This document shows, one piece after another, positions 1-8,194 of a DNA stretch of 64,000 nt. Location of the stretch: assembly GCF_007971225.1 (NCBI RefSeq), contig NZ_CP042435.1, positions 2,235,501 through 2,299,500 on the forward strand, in the 5' to 3' direction. The notes beneath the pieces are model-generated. The model was not told the DNA's origin, did no database searches, and was given only the letters and a program-made list of their open reading frames with translations. A program made the translations under genes and the position numbers. Numbering within the stretch: the stretch's first letter is position 1; each line of letters opens with the position of its first letter. The stretch comes from Panacibacter ginsenosidivorans. GTDB lineage: Bacteria > Bacteroidota > Bacteroidia > Chitinophagales > Chitinophagaceae.

Positions 1-370
1 CAATTGTTGAACCGTTGTAAGTAACATCGAGTGTTACAGGTTTTGTTACATCGCGAATGGTGAGATTGCCGGTTACTATATAATCTTCCTCATTCTTTTT
101 AGTTATTGAAGTTGATTCAAATGTCAACTTTGGAAATTTTTCTACGCTAAAGAAATCATCAGCTTTTAAATGACCATCTCTTTGTTCATTGTTCGTGCTG
201 ATACTATTCGTATCTGCTTCGAAAGTAACTTTTGCATCTGTGAAGTCTTCTTTGTCTGCTGTAAGTGTTGCATCGAATTTTGAAAAACTTCCGGTTACAT
301 TTGAAATCATAAGGTGTTTTACTTTAAATGTAGCCTCTGAGTGTGATGCGTCGAATTTGTACGTTGCCAT
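1..370 (-). CDS. YceI family protein (C-terminus cut by window edge)
   Basis: The reverse strand reads from an ATG at 368-370 into the left edge without a stop. The translation starts MATYKFDASHSEATFKVKH and contains the YceI signatures DGHLKADDFF and FPKLTFEST, followed by a strand-rich stretch. YceI proteins are lipocalin-like beta-barrels that bind polyisoprenoid or other amphiphilic ligands; many are periplasmic, but this copy has no signal peptide, so it is probably cytoplasmic. About 123 residues of a usual 170-190 are visible. It lies 38 bp after a pirin gene on the same strand and is probably the last gene of the MarR-controlled cluster. The family call is firm; the ligand is unknown. 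Confidence 0.9.
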   Translation of the reverse strand, partial: MATYKFDASHSEATFKVKHLMISNVTGSFSKFDATLTADKEDFTDAKVTFEADTNSISTNNEQRDGHLKADDFFSVEKFPKLTFESTSITKKNEEDYIVTGNLTIRDVTKPVTLDVTYNGSTI

Positions 371-408
371 AATACTTGGTTTGTGTGATTTATTATTATG
401 TTTGTTAT

Positions 409-1278
409 TTAGTCTTCAATTAAAATACCCATTTTACCGATTTGATAATCGCGAAAAGCCTGCAATAATTCTGTTTCATTATTCATTACAAATGGCCCGT
501 GAGAAGCGACTTTTTCATTAAGTGGTTCTCCTGAACCAATGAAGAACCTTGTATCTTCGAATGCTTCTACTTCAAAACCTGCACCATCATTATTGAATAC
601 GGCTGCATACTTTCCATCTACTGCATGTTCATTGTTTACATTTACTTTTCCATCGAGTAAATAAATAAATGCATTATGGTTTGCAGGGATGGTGAAGCAA
701 TATTTACCACCCTTTTTAAACTCAGCAGTAAAAGTGTTTACAGGTGTAAGTGTTGGAATCTTTCCATTAATACCATCAAGTTCACCTGCAATTACATGTA
801 TTGCTATTAATCCATCTTCTGAAAGAATGGTTGGCGTTTCTTCTGCTGTTAATGGATAATAATGTGGCTGATCCATTTTATGATTTGCAGGAGAGTTAAC
901 CCAGAGCTGTATAATTTCCTGTCTTCCGCCTATTTCAAAAATATCATGTGGAGGTCTTTCGCTGTGAATAATTCCCATACCTGCATTCATCCATTGTGTG
1001 CCGCCTGCGTAAATGGTATTATTATTTCCGCGACTGTCTCTATGATGCACGCCACCTTTGAAGATAAATGTAACAGGAGAAAAACCTCTGTGCGGATGTG
1101 GACCAACACCTGATTGCGTAACAGGTTTATGTTGTGGTACTTTTACATCTGCATGATGTAATAAAAGAAATGGATCTAGTTGTTCTGTTTTTCCTGAAGG
1201 AAATGGTTGTCTTACAGGAAAGCCGCCCATATCAAATTGTTGTGCGTATAATGTTTGTTTAATTGTTCTGTTGTTCAT
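409..1278 (-). CDS. pirin family protein
   Basis: This 289-residue bicupin has the pirin N-terminal motif GPHPHRGFSPVTFIFKGG and the metal-site context around HSERP. Pirins are cupin-fold iron proteins; some are quercetin 2,3-dioxygenases, others redox-sensitive regulators. The N-terminal cupin His residues (PHPHRG, HRD, HSE) are intact, so metal binding is expected. The start is an ATG at 1278, one base after the stop of a second pirin gene, so the two are probably translationally coupled. Substrate and reaction cannot be told from the sequence. Together with the neighbouring pirin, YceI and MarR genes it suggests a response to a phenolic or electrophilic compound, which is inference. Confidence 0.93.
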   Translation of the reverse strand: MNNRTIKQTLYAQQFDMGGFPVRQPFPSGKTEQLDPFLLLHHADVKVPQHKPVTQSGVGPHPHRGFSPVTFIFKGGVHHRDSRGNNNTIYAGGTQWMNAGMGIIHSERPPHDIFEIGGRQEIIQLWVNSPANHKMDQPHYYPLTAEETPTILSEDGLIAIHVIAGELDGINGKIPTLTPVNTFTAEFKKGGKYCFTIPANHNAFIYLLDGKVNVNNEHAVDGKYAAVFNNDGAGFEVEAFEDTRFFIGSGEPLNEKVASHGPFVMNNETELLQAFRDYQIGKMGILIED

Positions 1279-1279
1279 A

Positions 1280-2002
1280 TTACGCTACTCCTTCTAATTT
1301 CATTGGAATGTCTATCAATAATACTTCAGCATTTGTGGTTGCTGTAATGCTTATGTTATCTGTATCCCAAATTCCTAATGCATCTCTTTTGCCAAGTTTC
1401 TGACCACCAATCGTCACTTCGCCTTCCAATACAAAAGCATATACCCCGTTCCCATTATTCTTTATCAAATAGGTTGTAGAAAAATCTTTATCCATTTTTC
1501 CTAATGAAAACCACGCATCCTGGTTTATCCAGACTGCATCTTTATTATCGGGTGCTACTACTGTCAGTATCTTGTTATTCCTGTCTTCGGGATTAAAAGT
1601 TTTTTGTTCGTAGCGCGGTGTAATATTTTGTTCTTTAGGAAATACCCACACTTGCAAGAATTTTACTTCTTTGTCTTTGTTGGCGTTCATTTCACTATGG
1701 GCAATACCGCTGCCGGCACTCATGATCTGTACATCATTTTGTTTAATGATTTCATGGCGGCCGGTACTGTCTTTATGCTCCAGATCCCCGAATAGCGGGA
1801 TGGAAACTATTTCCATATTATCATGAGGGTGTTTTGAAAAACCAAATCCGGCTTTAACTGTATCATCATTCAGCACACGCAATGCACCAAAATGAACTTT
1901 TTCAGGGTCATAGAAATGTGCAAAGCTGAAAGAATGGTAACTATCTAACCAGCCATGATTGGCGTGTCCTCTCTCGGCGGCTTTGTGTAAGATAGTTTTC
2001 AT
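1280..2002 (-). CDS. pirin family protein, YhhW/quercetinase-like
   Basis: This 240-residue protein begins MKTILHKAAERGHANHGWL, the usual start of YhhW-type pirins, followed by SFSFAHFYDPEKVHFGALRVLND and a cupin metal site HPHDNMEIVS with a later HSEMN. I chose the ATG at 2002 because an AGGAG Shine-Dalgarno, unusual in this window, lies just upstream; an ATG 33 bp further up would overlap the operator region. A perfect 18-bp palindrome lies 29 bp upstream, between this gene and marR, which implies direct control by the MarR protein. YhhW oxidises quercetin in vitro; the natural substrate is unknown. It probably forms an operon with the next pirin and yceI. Confidence 0.93.
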   Translation of the reverse strand: MKTILHKAAERGHANHGWLDSYHSFSFAHFYDPEKVHFGALRVLNDDTVKAGFGFSKHPHDNMEIVSIPLFGDLEHKDSTGRHEIIKQNDVQIMSAGSGIAHSEMNANKDKEVKFLQVWVFPKEQNITPRYEQKTFNPEDRNNKILTVVAPDNKDAVWINQDAWFSLGKMDKDFSTTYLIKNNGNGVYAFVLEGEVTIGGQKLGKRDALGIWDTDNISITATTNAEVLLIDIPMKLEGVA

Positions 2003-2030
2003 AAATACTCCTTTTTTGTTTTGATTTTTA

Positions 2031-2048
2031 TACATGTATATACATGTA
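2031..2048. promoter_or_regulatory. 18-bp palindromic operator (MarR-type)
   Basis: TACATGTATATACATGTA is a perfect palindrome between the end of marR and the start of the first pirin gene. MarR dimers bind inverted repeats of this size. A nearly identical copy precedes marR itself at 2531-2548, so the regulator probably controls both itself and the pirin/yceI genes. Binding is inferred. Confidence 0.75.
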
Positions 2049-2063
2049 TTTGTGTAAAAAAAT

Positions 2064-2522
2064 TTATTCTTCGGTTATTCTTAACTGCTCCAGCAGATTA
2101 TTTAAAATTATTGCCGACTCGTCATCCATGGTAACTGTTTTTGCATATAGGTTATCTATACGTGCGGTTGTCATTTCTAAAATATTAATACCCGCTTGTG
2201 TAATCGTAATAACTGTTTCCCTTTTATCTTCTGCTGATGTACTTCTTCTCACCAGTTTCTTTACTTCCAATCTGTCTATAATACGTGGTACATTTGAATT
2301 TTTCTCTATCATTCGGCAGGCAATATCTCTTACACACATTTGATCAGGGTACTTACCTTTCAGTATTCTTAACACGTTGTATTGTTCATGTGTTAACCCG
2401 TATTCTTTTAATTCTTTACTCATGATGGTTTTTAACCACCAGGCTGTATATAAAATATTCAAACCTGCTTTATGCACTTCGCTCTTAAATTTTGTACTTT
2501 TTATTGCCTGTTCTAATTTCAC
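2064..2522 (-). CDS. MarR family transcriptional regulator
   Basis: A winged-helix repressor of 152 residues. The MarR core is clear: LTHEQYNVLRILKG, the recognition helix region SNVPRIIDRLEVKKLV, and the wing EDKRETVITITQAG. An in-frame ATG exists at 2558, but the 18-bp operator copy would then lie inside codons 4-10. Family members typically start MKIE.AIKTTKF, which matches VKLEQAIKSTKF, so I take the GTG at 2522. The gene lies directly upstream of two pirin genes and yceI in the same direction, with an operator on each side of it. It is probably autoregulated and released by a small aromatic or oxidising ligand (inference). Confidence 0.92.
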   Translation of the reverse strand: MKLEQAIKSTKFKSEVHKAGLNILYTAWWLKTIMSKELKEYGLTHEQYNVLRILKGKYPDQMCVRDIACRMIEKNSNVPRIIDRLEVKKLVRRSTSAEDKRETVITITQAGINILEMTTARIDNLYAKTVTMDDESAIILNNLLEQLRITEE

Positions 2523-2530
2523 AAGGCAAA

Positions 2531-2548
2531 TGTATGTATATACATGTA
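2531..2548. promoter_or_regulatory. operator copy upstream of marR
   Basis: TGTATGTATATACATGTA matches the palindrome at 2031-2048 in 16 of 18 positions. It sits 9 bp upstream of the GTG start of marR, where a bound dimer would block transcription or initiation. Confidence 0.7.
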
Positions 2549-2595
2549 TTATTTCCAAATTTTTTTCACTGATATTTTGTTAAAGATGATTTTAG

Positions 2596-2750
2596 TACCG
2601 GCTTTTAATCAGGCATTGAACATCTGTTGCGCCGCACTCTTATACGTTTTGCTCTTTAATGAACAAATTGTTGTATTTGCCGCAATACATACTTGGGTAT
2701 AAGAGTGCGACGCAACTGCAGCTAAATTCCTGCACCGAAGCCCGGCTCAC
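2596..2750. repeat. interspersed element, inverted pair (units R1 and R2)
   Basis: Two units face each other. The plus unit has its core at 2626-2646 (GTTGCGCCGCACTCTTATAC), and the minus unit at 2696-2716. The outer arms carry CCGGC at 2598 and CCCGGC at 2741. R2 runs into the reading frame upstream of the 91-residue gene, so its apparent N-terminal extension is repeat sequence. Confidence 0.85.
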
Positions 2751-2826
2751 GATTTTTCACTTTATTATTAGATTTCTGTGGATAAAAGCAATGTCACCTG
2801 CTGAAAGGTATAACTACATTTGCTGT

Positions 2827-3102
2827 ATGAAATTTACGCAATCCAATCTCGATAAACTGGAAGATATTTTGAGTGAATCTGGTTATACTACGCGGTATGA
2901 AAGAGGAACTTTCCAGAGCGGCTGGTGTTTGCTGGAGCAGAAAAGAATGGTGGTGCTCAATAAATTTTTAGATACAGAAGGCCGCATAAATACCTTACTT
3001 GAACTGATCCCTCAATTACAAATAGAATTTGACAAGCTCACACATGAGTCTCAGAAATTATATGAAGAGGTAATGAAGAAATCGGTGATTGAAACAAAAT
3101 AG
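2827..3102 (+). CDS. small conserved-looking hypothetical protein
   Basis: The 91-residue product starts MKFTQSNLDKLEDILSESGY and continues with a basic/aromatic stretch ending in GWCLLEQKRMVVLNKFLD, then a C-terminal helix. The reading frame is open back to 2659, but that part is translated interspersed repeat, so I chose the internal ATG at 2827. No signal peptide or membrane segment is seen. It lies 17 bp before the MBL-fold hydrolase gene and is probably cotranscribed with it. I do not recognise a named domain. Composition and helix pattern look like a real small cytoplasmic protein. Confidence 0.7.
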   Translation: MKFTQSNLDKLEDILSESGYTTRYERGTFQSGWCLLEQKRMVVLNKFLDTEGRINTLLELIPQLQIEFDKLTHESQKLYEEVMKKSVIETK

Positions 3103-3119
3103 TCCATTATTTTTGGCCT

Positions 3120-3896
3120 GTGAGCCAACCTCATCTCCACATAACATTTCTTGGAACAGGCACCAGTACCGGTGTGCCTATGATAGCTTGTCCATGCGAA
3201 GTATGCGCCTCGACAAATCCAAAAGATAAAAGATTACGCAGCAGTATTTTGGTGAAATCTGAAACAACAACTATTGTTGTTGATACCACACCTGACTTTC
3301 GGCAACAAATGTTGCGTATTGATAATAGAAAACTGGATGCCGTATTGTTCACGCATCCGCATAAAGATCATACTGCAGGCCTGGATGATGTAAGAGCGTA
3401 CAATTTCTTTTCGAATCGTGCGATGGAAGTTTATGCCAACTCGCTTACAGAAGAAGCTTTAAAAAGAGAATTTGCTTATGTGTTCTCAGATAAACGCTAC
3501 CCGGGCATCCCGGAAATTAATTTGAATACTATTGACGAGATTCCTTTTTTTATCGGCGATATAAAAGTAACGCCTATACAGGTATGGCATTATAAAATGC
3601 CTGTGTATGGCTTTCGCTTCGGAAATTTTACATATATTACTGATGCGAACAGGATTGAGGAAAATGAAAAGCAAAAGATCAGAGGGTCTGAAGCTCTTGT
3701 ATTAAATGCACTGCGAAAAGAAGATCATATCTCGCATTTTACTTTAAAACAAGCAGTTGATCTTGCGCAGGAACTCGAAGTGCCAAGAGTTTATTTTACG
3801 CATATCAGTCACCAGTTAGGAAAACATGATGAAATAGATGCCATGTTGCCAAAAGGCATTCAATTAGCTTATGATAATTTACAGATCAGCATATAA
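3120..3896 (+). CDS. MBL-fold metallo-hydrolase (PhnP-like)
   Basis: A 258-residue metallo-beta-lactamase-fold protein starting with GTG. The N-terminus FLGTGTSTGVPMI, a CPCEVC pair resembling the structural zinc site of PhnP, and the metal motif THPHKDHTAGLDD (HxHxDH) are all present; a later YITDAN supplies the bridging Asp, and FTHISH the last His. PhnP is a cyclic ribose-phosphate phosphodiesterase, and related Bacteroidota proteins are often annotated as such, but no phn genes are near, so the substrate is open. It is preceded by the 91-residue gene and followed 35 bp later by the HhH protein. Confidence 0.93.
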   Translation: MSQPHLHITFLGTGTSTGVPMIACPCEVCASTNPKDKRLRSSILVKSETTTIVVDTTPDFRQQMLRIDNRKLDAVLFTHPHKDHTAGLDDVRAYNFFSNRAMEVYANSLTEEALKREFAYVFSDKRYPGIPEINLNTIDEIPFFIGDIKVTPIQVWHYKMPVYGFRFGNFTYITDANRIEENEKQKIRGSEALVLNALRKEDHISHFTLKQAVDLAQELEVPRVYFTHISHQLGKHDEIDAMLPKGIQLAYDNLQISI

Positions 3897-3931
3897 CCCT
3901 ACATGAGAATTAGTTGAAAAATTAATTTTTT

Positions 3932-4648
3932 ATGGCAAACAAAATTTGGAAAGATTATTTCACTTTTACTAAAGGTGAACGTGCATCAGTTTTTATTTTC
4001 CTGGGTATCTTGATCATTAGTATTATTGTTCCCTTTTTTTATGCAAAATCATTTGCACCACCAGTTGTTGATGAAATTTTGCAAAAGCAGCTTGATTCGG
4101 TTTTAGGAAATATACAGGAAGATTCTGCTGTAAATAATTTAGACAAAATACAACAAACAAAGAATTCCATTGATTCTATAAAACTTTTCTACTTTGATCC
4201 AAATACACTTGATGCAGCAGGATTTAAGCAACTTGGTTTAAGAGATAAAACCATTCAGACAATTATCAATTACAGAAGTAAAGGAGGGCACTTTAAAACT
4301 GCAGAGGATATTCGCAAAATTTATGGCCTCGAAGAGGAAGAAGCAAACAAACTCATTCCATTTATAAAAATTGCAAACCGCTACTCCAACAAAGAAGAAG
4401 AATCAGCTTATGAAAACAATCAAGAAAAACCTAAATCAGTAATAAAAAAAATAGACATAAATACTGCAAGTGAGGAAGATTTTAAAGCTTTGCCTGGCAT
4501 AGGAGATATACTTAGTAAGCGCATTATAAAATTCAGGAACAGTATACATGGTTTTAAATCTATAAATGATGTCAGCAAAACATATGGCTTATCTGATTCA
4601 GCTTTCCAACTTATTCTACCCTATCTCACTCTTTCGGGTGATAACTAA
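3932..4648 (+). CDS. helix-hairpin-helix (ComEA-like) membrane-anchored protein
   Basis: The 238-residue product has a short cytoplasmic N-terminus, one membrane helix at about 19-39 (FIFLGILIISIIVPFF) and two HhH modules: one around FDPNTLDAAGFKQLGL to KIYGL, the second from KKIDINTASEEDFKALPGIG onward. ComEA proteins bind incoming DNA at the outer face of the inner membrane during natural transformation. HhH pairs of this layout are common in Bacteroidota, and a role in DNA uptake is plausible but not shown by the neighbours, which are metabolic. Confidence 0.9.
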   Translation: MANKIWKDYFTFTKGERASVFIFLGILIISIIVPFFYAKSFAPPVVDEILQKQLDSVLGNIQEDSAVNNLDKIQQTKNSIDSIKLFYFDPNTLDAAGFKQLGLRDKTIQTIINYRSKGGHFKTAEDIRKIYGLEEEEANKLIPFIKIANRYSNKEEESAYENNQEKPKSVIKKIDINTASEEDFKALPGIGDILSKRIIKFRNSIHGFKSINDVSKTYGLSDSAFQLILPYLTLSGDN

Positions 4649-4679
4649 AATTTAAATTCAAACTTGTTAGTGAATCCAC

Positions 4680-4687
4680 TACATTTG
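4680..4687 (+). promoter_or_regulatory. promoter -7 box for acyl-CoA dehydrogenase
   Basis: TACATTTG fits the Bacteroidota -7 consensus TAnnTTTG. It lies 20 bp before the ATG at 4708. No good TTG -33 element is seen at 19 bp spacing, so this is a partial match. Confidence 0.45.
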
Positions 4688-4707
4688 CGAACTAACAAAT
4701 GTTAGCT

Positions 4708-5850
4708 ATGAATTTTCAACAACAAGAAATAACCAAACAAGTAGCAGATACAGCCAGGAATTTTGCACACCAATACATAAAGCCTCATGTAATGAAATGG
4801 GATGAAACACAACATTTTCCTATAGAAGTTTTCAAGGAATTGGGTAATCTCGGAATGATGGGTGTTTTTGTTCCTGAACAATATGGAGGCTCTGGTCTTG
4901 GATACTTTGAATATAAAACTGTAATTGAAGAAATCTCTAAAGTCTGTGGCTCAATTGGGCTTAGCGTTGCAGCACACAATTCACTTTGCACAGGTCATAT
5001 CCTTTCTTTTGGCAATGAAGACCAAAAACAAAAATATCTTCCAAAACTTGCATCTGCAGAATGGATCGGTGCATGGGGACTTACAGAACCAAACACCGGC
5101 AGTGATGCAGGCAACATGAAATGTACCGCCATAAAAGACGGCAATAACTGGATTATTAACGGGACCAAGAACTGGATCACCCATGGCAAAACAGGGGATG
5201 TTGCAGTAGTAATTGCAAGAACCGGAGAACCACGCACAAAAGACAATTCAACAGCATTTGTTGTAGAGCGTGGTACTAAAGGTTTTATGGGTGGCAAGAA
5301 AGAAAACAAGCTTGGTATGCGTGCCAGCGAAACTGCAGAAATGATCTTTGATAACTGCACTATTTCAGACGCTCAACGCCTTGGCGAAGTGGGCGCTGGT
5401 TTTAAACAAGCCATGAAAGTTTTGGATGGCGGACGTATTTCCATTGCTTCACTTTCTTTGGGCATTGCAAAAGGAGCTTATGAAGCCGCACTGCAATATT
5501 CAAAAGATCGTCATCAATTTGATCAGCCCATTTCAAATTTTCAGGGCGTAAGCTTTAAACTTGCAGATATGGCAACAGAGATAATGGCTGCAGAACTCAT
5601 TACACTCAAAGCATGTGATCTTAAGAATCGCGGAGAGAAAGTAACCCGGGAAGCCGCCATGGCAAAATATTATGCCAGCGAAGTTGCTGTAAAAGTTGCC
5701 AATGATGCCGTGCAGATCTTTGGTGGCAATGGTTATACAAAAGAATTTCCGGTAGAAAAATTTTATCGCGATGCCAAGCTTTGTACTATCGGAGAAGGCA
5801 CTTCCGAAGTGCAGAAGATCGTTATTGCAAGGGAAAGTTTGAATGGATAG
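4708..5850 (+). CDS. acyl-CoA dehydrogenase
   Basis: A 380-residue flavoprotein that forms the alpha-beta double bond in acyl-CoA, passing electrons to ETF. FAD/substrate motifs are clear: WGLTEPNTGSDAGNMKCTA near 120-140, NGTKNWITHG, DRHQFDQPISNFQG, and the C-terminal QIFGGNGYTKEFPVEK and IGEGTSEVQKIVIAR. The Glu in GEGTSE is the catalytic base position of short/medium-chain enzymes. An ATG at 4699 is in frame, but it lies only 12 bp after the putative -7 box, so I prefer 4708. No beta-oxidation partner genes are adjacent. Chain-length preference cannot be assigned. Confidence 0.96.
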   Translation: MNFQQQEITKQVADTARNFAHQYIKPHVMKWDETQHFPIEVFKELGNLGMMGVFVPEQYGGSGLGYFEYKTVIEEISKVCGSIGLSVAAHNSLCTGHILSFGNEDQKQKYLPKLASAEWIGAWGLTEPNTGSDAGNMKCTAIKDGNNWIINGTKNWITHGKTGDVAVVIARTGEPRTKDNSTAFVVERGTKGFMGGKKENKLGMRASETAEMIFDNCTISDAQRLGEVGAGFKQAMKVLDGGRISIASLSLGIAKGAYEAALQYSKDRHQFDQPISNFQGVSFKLADMATEIMAAELITLKACDLKNRGEKVTREAAMAKYYASEVAVKVANDAVQIFGGNGYTKEFPVEKFYRDAKLCTIGEGTSEVQKIVIARESLNG

Positions 5851-5852
5851 TT

Positions 5853-6063
5853 TTATAAACCAAGCTTTAGAATCAGCATTAAATTTTTGTTGCGTCGCAC
5901 TCTTGTACTTTCTGATCTTTGTGCAACATTATAAACCGCAGAGATGCAAAGGCGCAGTAAATATTTTTTTTACGCCATTTAGTTTTCCATTGCTGCTTAT
6001 GCTCAAACGTACAAGAGTGCGACGCAACAGTTGATGACATGAAAACTGAAGCCGAAACCATAA
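5853..6063. repeat. interspersed element, inverted pair (R3 and R4)
   Basis: Plus core at 5889-5909 and minus core at 6008-6028, separated by about 100 bp and followed by the shared terminator of two convergent genes. In R3 the core's GTTGCGT can pair with GTGCAAC at 5921-5927. The outer arms read AAGCTTTAGAATCAGCATT and GAAGCCGAAACC. The 266-bp gap holds nothing else besides that terminator. Confidence 0.88.
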
Positions 6064-6070
6064 AATAAAA

Positions 6071-6095
6071 AAAGCAACGCTATTAACGTTGCTTT
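6071..6095. terminator. bidirectional terminator
   Basis: AAAGCAACG and CGTTGCTTT form a perfect 9-bp stem with a 7-nt loop. A-rich sequence on the left gives U-rich transcript on the minus strand. It separates the acyl-CoA dehydrogenase gene from convergent clpX. Confidence 0.8.
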
Positions 6096-6116
6096 CAAAT
6101 TATCTAAAAAAATTTC

Positions 6117-7352
6117 TTAAGCTACTTTCAGCATATTCAATTTGCTGTTGCCCAGTTTCTCTGCTGCATATTCAAGTGAAACATCTAATTTCTCTACTCC
6201 TGTACCCGGTAATTCAAACATGGCATCTGTAAGAATATGTTCACAAATAGTTCTTAATCCTCTTGCACCCAATTTATATTCCAATGCTTTCTTCACCATA
6301 AAATCAAGTACTTCATCTTCTATCTTCAGTGCTATGCCTTCATATTCAAACAAGCGTGTGTATTGCTTTACAAGGCTGTTCTTAGGTTCGGTAAGAATGG
6401 AGCGAAGTGTCTTTGCATCCAGCGGGTCAAGATGTGTAACAACCGGCAACCGGCCCAGCAATTCGGGAATCAAACCAAATGATTTAAGATCTTGTGCATT
6501 TACAAACTGCAAAAGGTTTTGACGTTGTTGCTCCTGTTCATTTTTATTTACATTAAACCCAATTGCATTCGTATTGATACGGCGTGCAATCACTTTATCG
6601 ATACCATCAAATGCGCCACCGCATATAAAAAGAATATTGCTCGTATTCAGCTTGATCATCTTTTGCTCAGGATGTTTCCTGCCGCCTTGTGGTGGCACTA
6701 ATACTTCCGTCCCTTCCAGCATTTTTAAAAGGCCCTGTTGTACTCCTTCGCCGCTTACATCACGGGTAATAGATGGATTATCTCCTTTACGGGCAATCTT
6801 ATCAAGTTCGTCAATGTATACAATACCTTTTTCTGCAGCAGCTACGTCGTAGTTACAAACCTGCAGCAACCGGGTAAGCATGCTTTCAACATCTTCACCA
6901 ACATAACCCGCTTCTGTAAATACAGTTGCATCAACAATAGCAAAAGGAACATTCAATAGACGTGCAATTGTTTTTGCAAGCAATGTTTTGCCCGTACCTG
7001 TTTCCCCAACCATAATGATGTTGCTTTTTTCTATTTCAACCTCATCATTCTGTTGCTTCTGAGTAATTCTTTTGTAATGATTGTAAACCGCAACTGATAA
7101 TATCTTCTTTGCATCTGTTTGACCAATCACATACTCATCCAGAAACTGTTTTATCTCCATCGGTTTGCGAATGTTAAACCGATATTGCGTTGTTTGAATC
7201 TCGTGTCTTTTCTGTAGCTCCTGTACAATGATCTCCTGGGCATGCTCTACACAATTTTCGCAGATATGCCCTTCCTGGCCGGCAATAAGGATTTTCACCT
7301 CATCACGGCTTTTCCCACAAAAGGAACAATGTAAATTTGTTTGTTTTGCCAT
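6117..7352 (-). CDS. clpX: ATP-dependent Clp protease ATP-binding subunit ClpX
   Basis: At 411 residues this is full length. It unfolds tagged proteins, including ssrA-tagged ones, and feeds them to ClpP. Visible parts: zinc-binding domain with C9/C12 and C31/C34, Walker A GETGTGKT at 116-123, pore loop GYVG at 149-152, Walker B with IDELDK near 180-185, RKH loop at 225-227, and sensor/arginine-finger region around LLGRLP. It lies downstream of two clpP genes on the same strand, with a long hairpin (7361-7417) immediately before its ATG, which may set its expression apart from clpP. The ssrA gene is about 15 kb away. Confidence 0.99.
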   Translation of the reverse strand: MAKQTNLHCSFCGKSRDEVKILIAGQEGHICENCVEHAQEIIVQELQKRHEIQTTQYRFNIRKPMEIKQFLDEYVIGQTDAKKILSVAVYNHYKRITQKQQNDEVEIEKSNIIMVGETGTGKTLLAKTIARLLNVPFAIVDATVFTEAGYVGEDVESMLTRLLQVCNYDVAAAEKGIVYIDELDKIARKGDNPSITRDVSGEGVQQGLLKMLEGTEVLVPPQGGRKHPEQKMIKLNTSNILFICGGAFDGIDKVIARRINTNAIGFNVNKNEQEQQRQNLLQFVNAQDLKSFGLIPELLGRLPVVTHLDPLDAKTLRSILTEPKNSLVKQYTRLFEYEGIALKIEDEVLDFMVKKALEYKLGARGLRTICEHILTDAMFELPGTGVEKLDVSLEYAAEKLGNSKLNMLKVA

Positions 7353-7360
7353 AATAAATG

Positions 7361-7417
7361 CAGCGATTTAAGTATTTGTGGGGTTTCAGGGCCACAGCAA
7401 AAATACTTAAATCGCTG
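7361..7417. promoter_or_regulatory. 17-bp-stem hairpin in the clpP-clpX leader
   Basis: Bases 7361-7377 and 7401-7417 are perfect inverted repeats of 17 bp; the 23-nt loop has a further GTGG/CCAC pairing. On the coding strand the structure ends about 8 nt before the clpX start codon. It has no U-run after it, so it looks more like a processing or translation-control element than a simple terminator. Confidence 0.75.
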
Positions 7418-7448
7418 TAAGTGATTTTTAAAAAATTTTAAGTCAGGC

Positions 7449-8081
7449 TTAAAGCTTATCCAATACCTTGTCTACAATACCATAAGCAACTGATTCTTTG
7501 GCGTCCATCCAATAATCACGGTCAAAATCTTTCATGATCTGCTCTACCGTTTTGCCACAGTTTTCAGCTAATATCTTTGCCCCTATCTCTTTTGTTTTGC
7601 GCATTTGATTGGCTTGAATTTCAATATCAGCCGATGTGGCTTGGAAATAACCGCCAAGACTTGGCTGGTGTATCATTACTTCACCATGAGGATAAATGAA
7701 CCGTTTTCCTTTTGTGCCGGCACTTAATAAAATAGATCCCATACTTGCAGCAAGACCCATACAAATGGTGCTTACCGGAGATTTTATCAAGCGCATGGTA
7801 TCATACATCACCATACCGCTGGTAACCATTCCACCCGGACTATTGATGAAGAATCTGATCTCATCACCCGGTTTGTCTGCATCAAGTAACAAAAGTTTTG
7901 AAACAATGTCTCTTGCAGATTTATCATCTACAATGCCCCATAGATACACAGCTCTTTTTTCCAAAAAAAGCTGCTCCATTTTTTTCATCAGAAATGGACT
8001 ATGTGCTTCCGGTTTATTTTCCTTTTCGTTTTCTTCTTCTTCATCCATTACAGGATGAATAATATATTTTGACTGCATCAT
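7449..8081 (-). CDS. clpP: ClpP-family serine protease, second paralogue
   Basis: A 210-residue ClpP-like peptidase. The catalytic triad is present: Ser113 in GLAASMGS, His138 in MIHQP, and Asp189 in DRDYWM. Compared with the paralogue just upstream it has a different N-terminus, rich in Glu/Lys (DEEEENEKENKPE, about 13-25), and shares only the core. Bacteria with two ClpPs may form mixed heptamer rings with distinct cleavage or partner preference. It lies between clpP1 and clpX on the same strand, so all three probably serve one protease. Which paralogue docks ClpX cannot be told here. Confidence 0.96.
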   Translation of the reverse strand: MMQSKYIIHPVMDEEEENEKENKPEAHSPFLMKKMEQLFLEKRAVYLWGIVDDKSARDIVSKLLLLDADKPGDEIRFFINSPGGMVTSGMVMYDTMRLIKSPVSTICMGLAASMGSILLSAGTKGKRFIYPHGEVMIHQPSLGGYFQATSADIEIQANQMRKTKEIGAKILAENCGKTVEQIMKDFDRDYWMDAKESVAYGIVDKVLDKL

Positions 8082-8114
8082 ATTAACGTTCTATATTGTA
8101 AGTATAAGTTTTTG

Positions 8115-8185
8115 TGAATCCTACTTTTGTATTTTATGGCATCGCCTGTTGCGTCGCACTCTTATGCGTTTTGCTATAGAATGAG
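8115..8185 (+). repeat. interspersed element, solo unit R5
   Basis: Core at 8148-8168 (TTGCGTCGCACTCTTATGC) lies between the two clpP genes. The outer arm ATGGCATCGCCT is the B-type arm that also occurs at 11044 and 35451. It leaves room for independent transcription of the second clpP. Confidence 0.85.
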
Positions 8186-8194
8186 CATTCGCAG

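Noticed and set aside
189-521. Plus-strand frame over the yceI/pirin junction
   Set aside because: Antisense to two clear genes; low-complexity hydrophobic composition.
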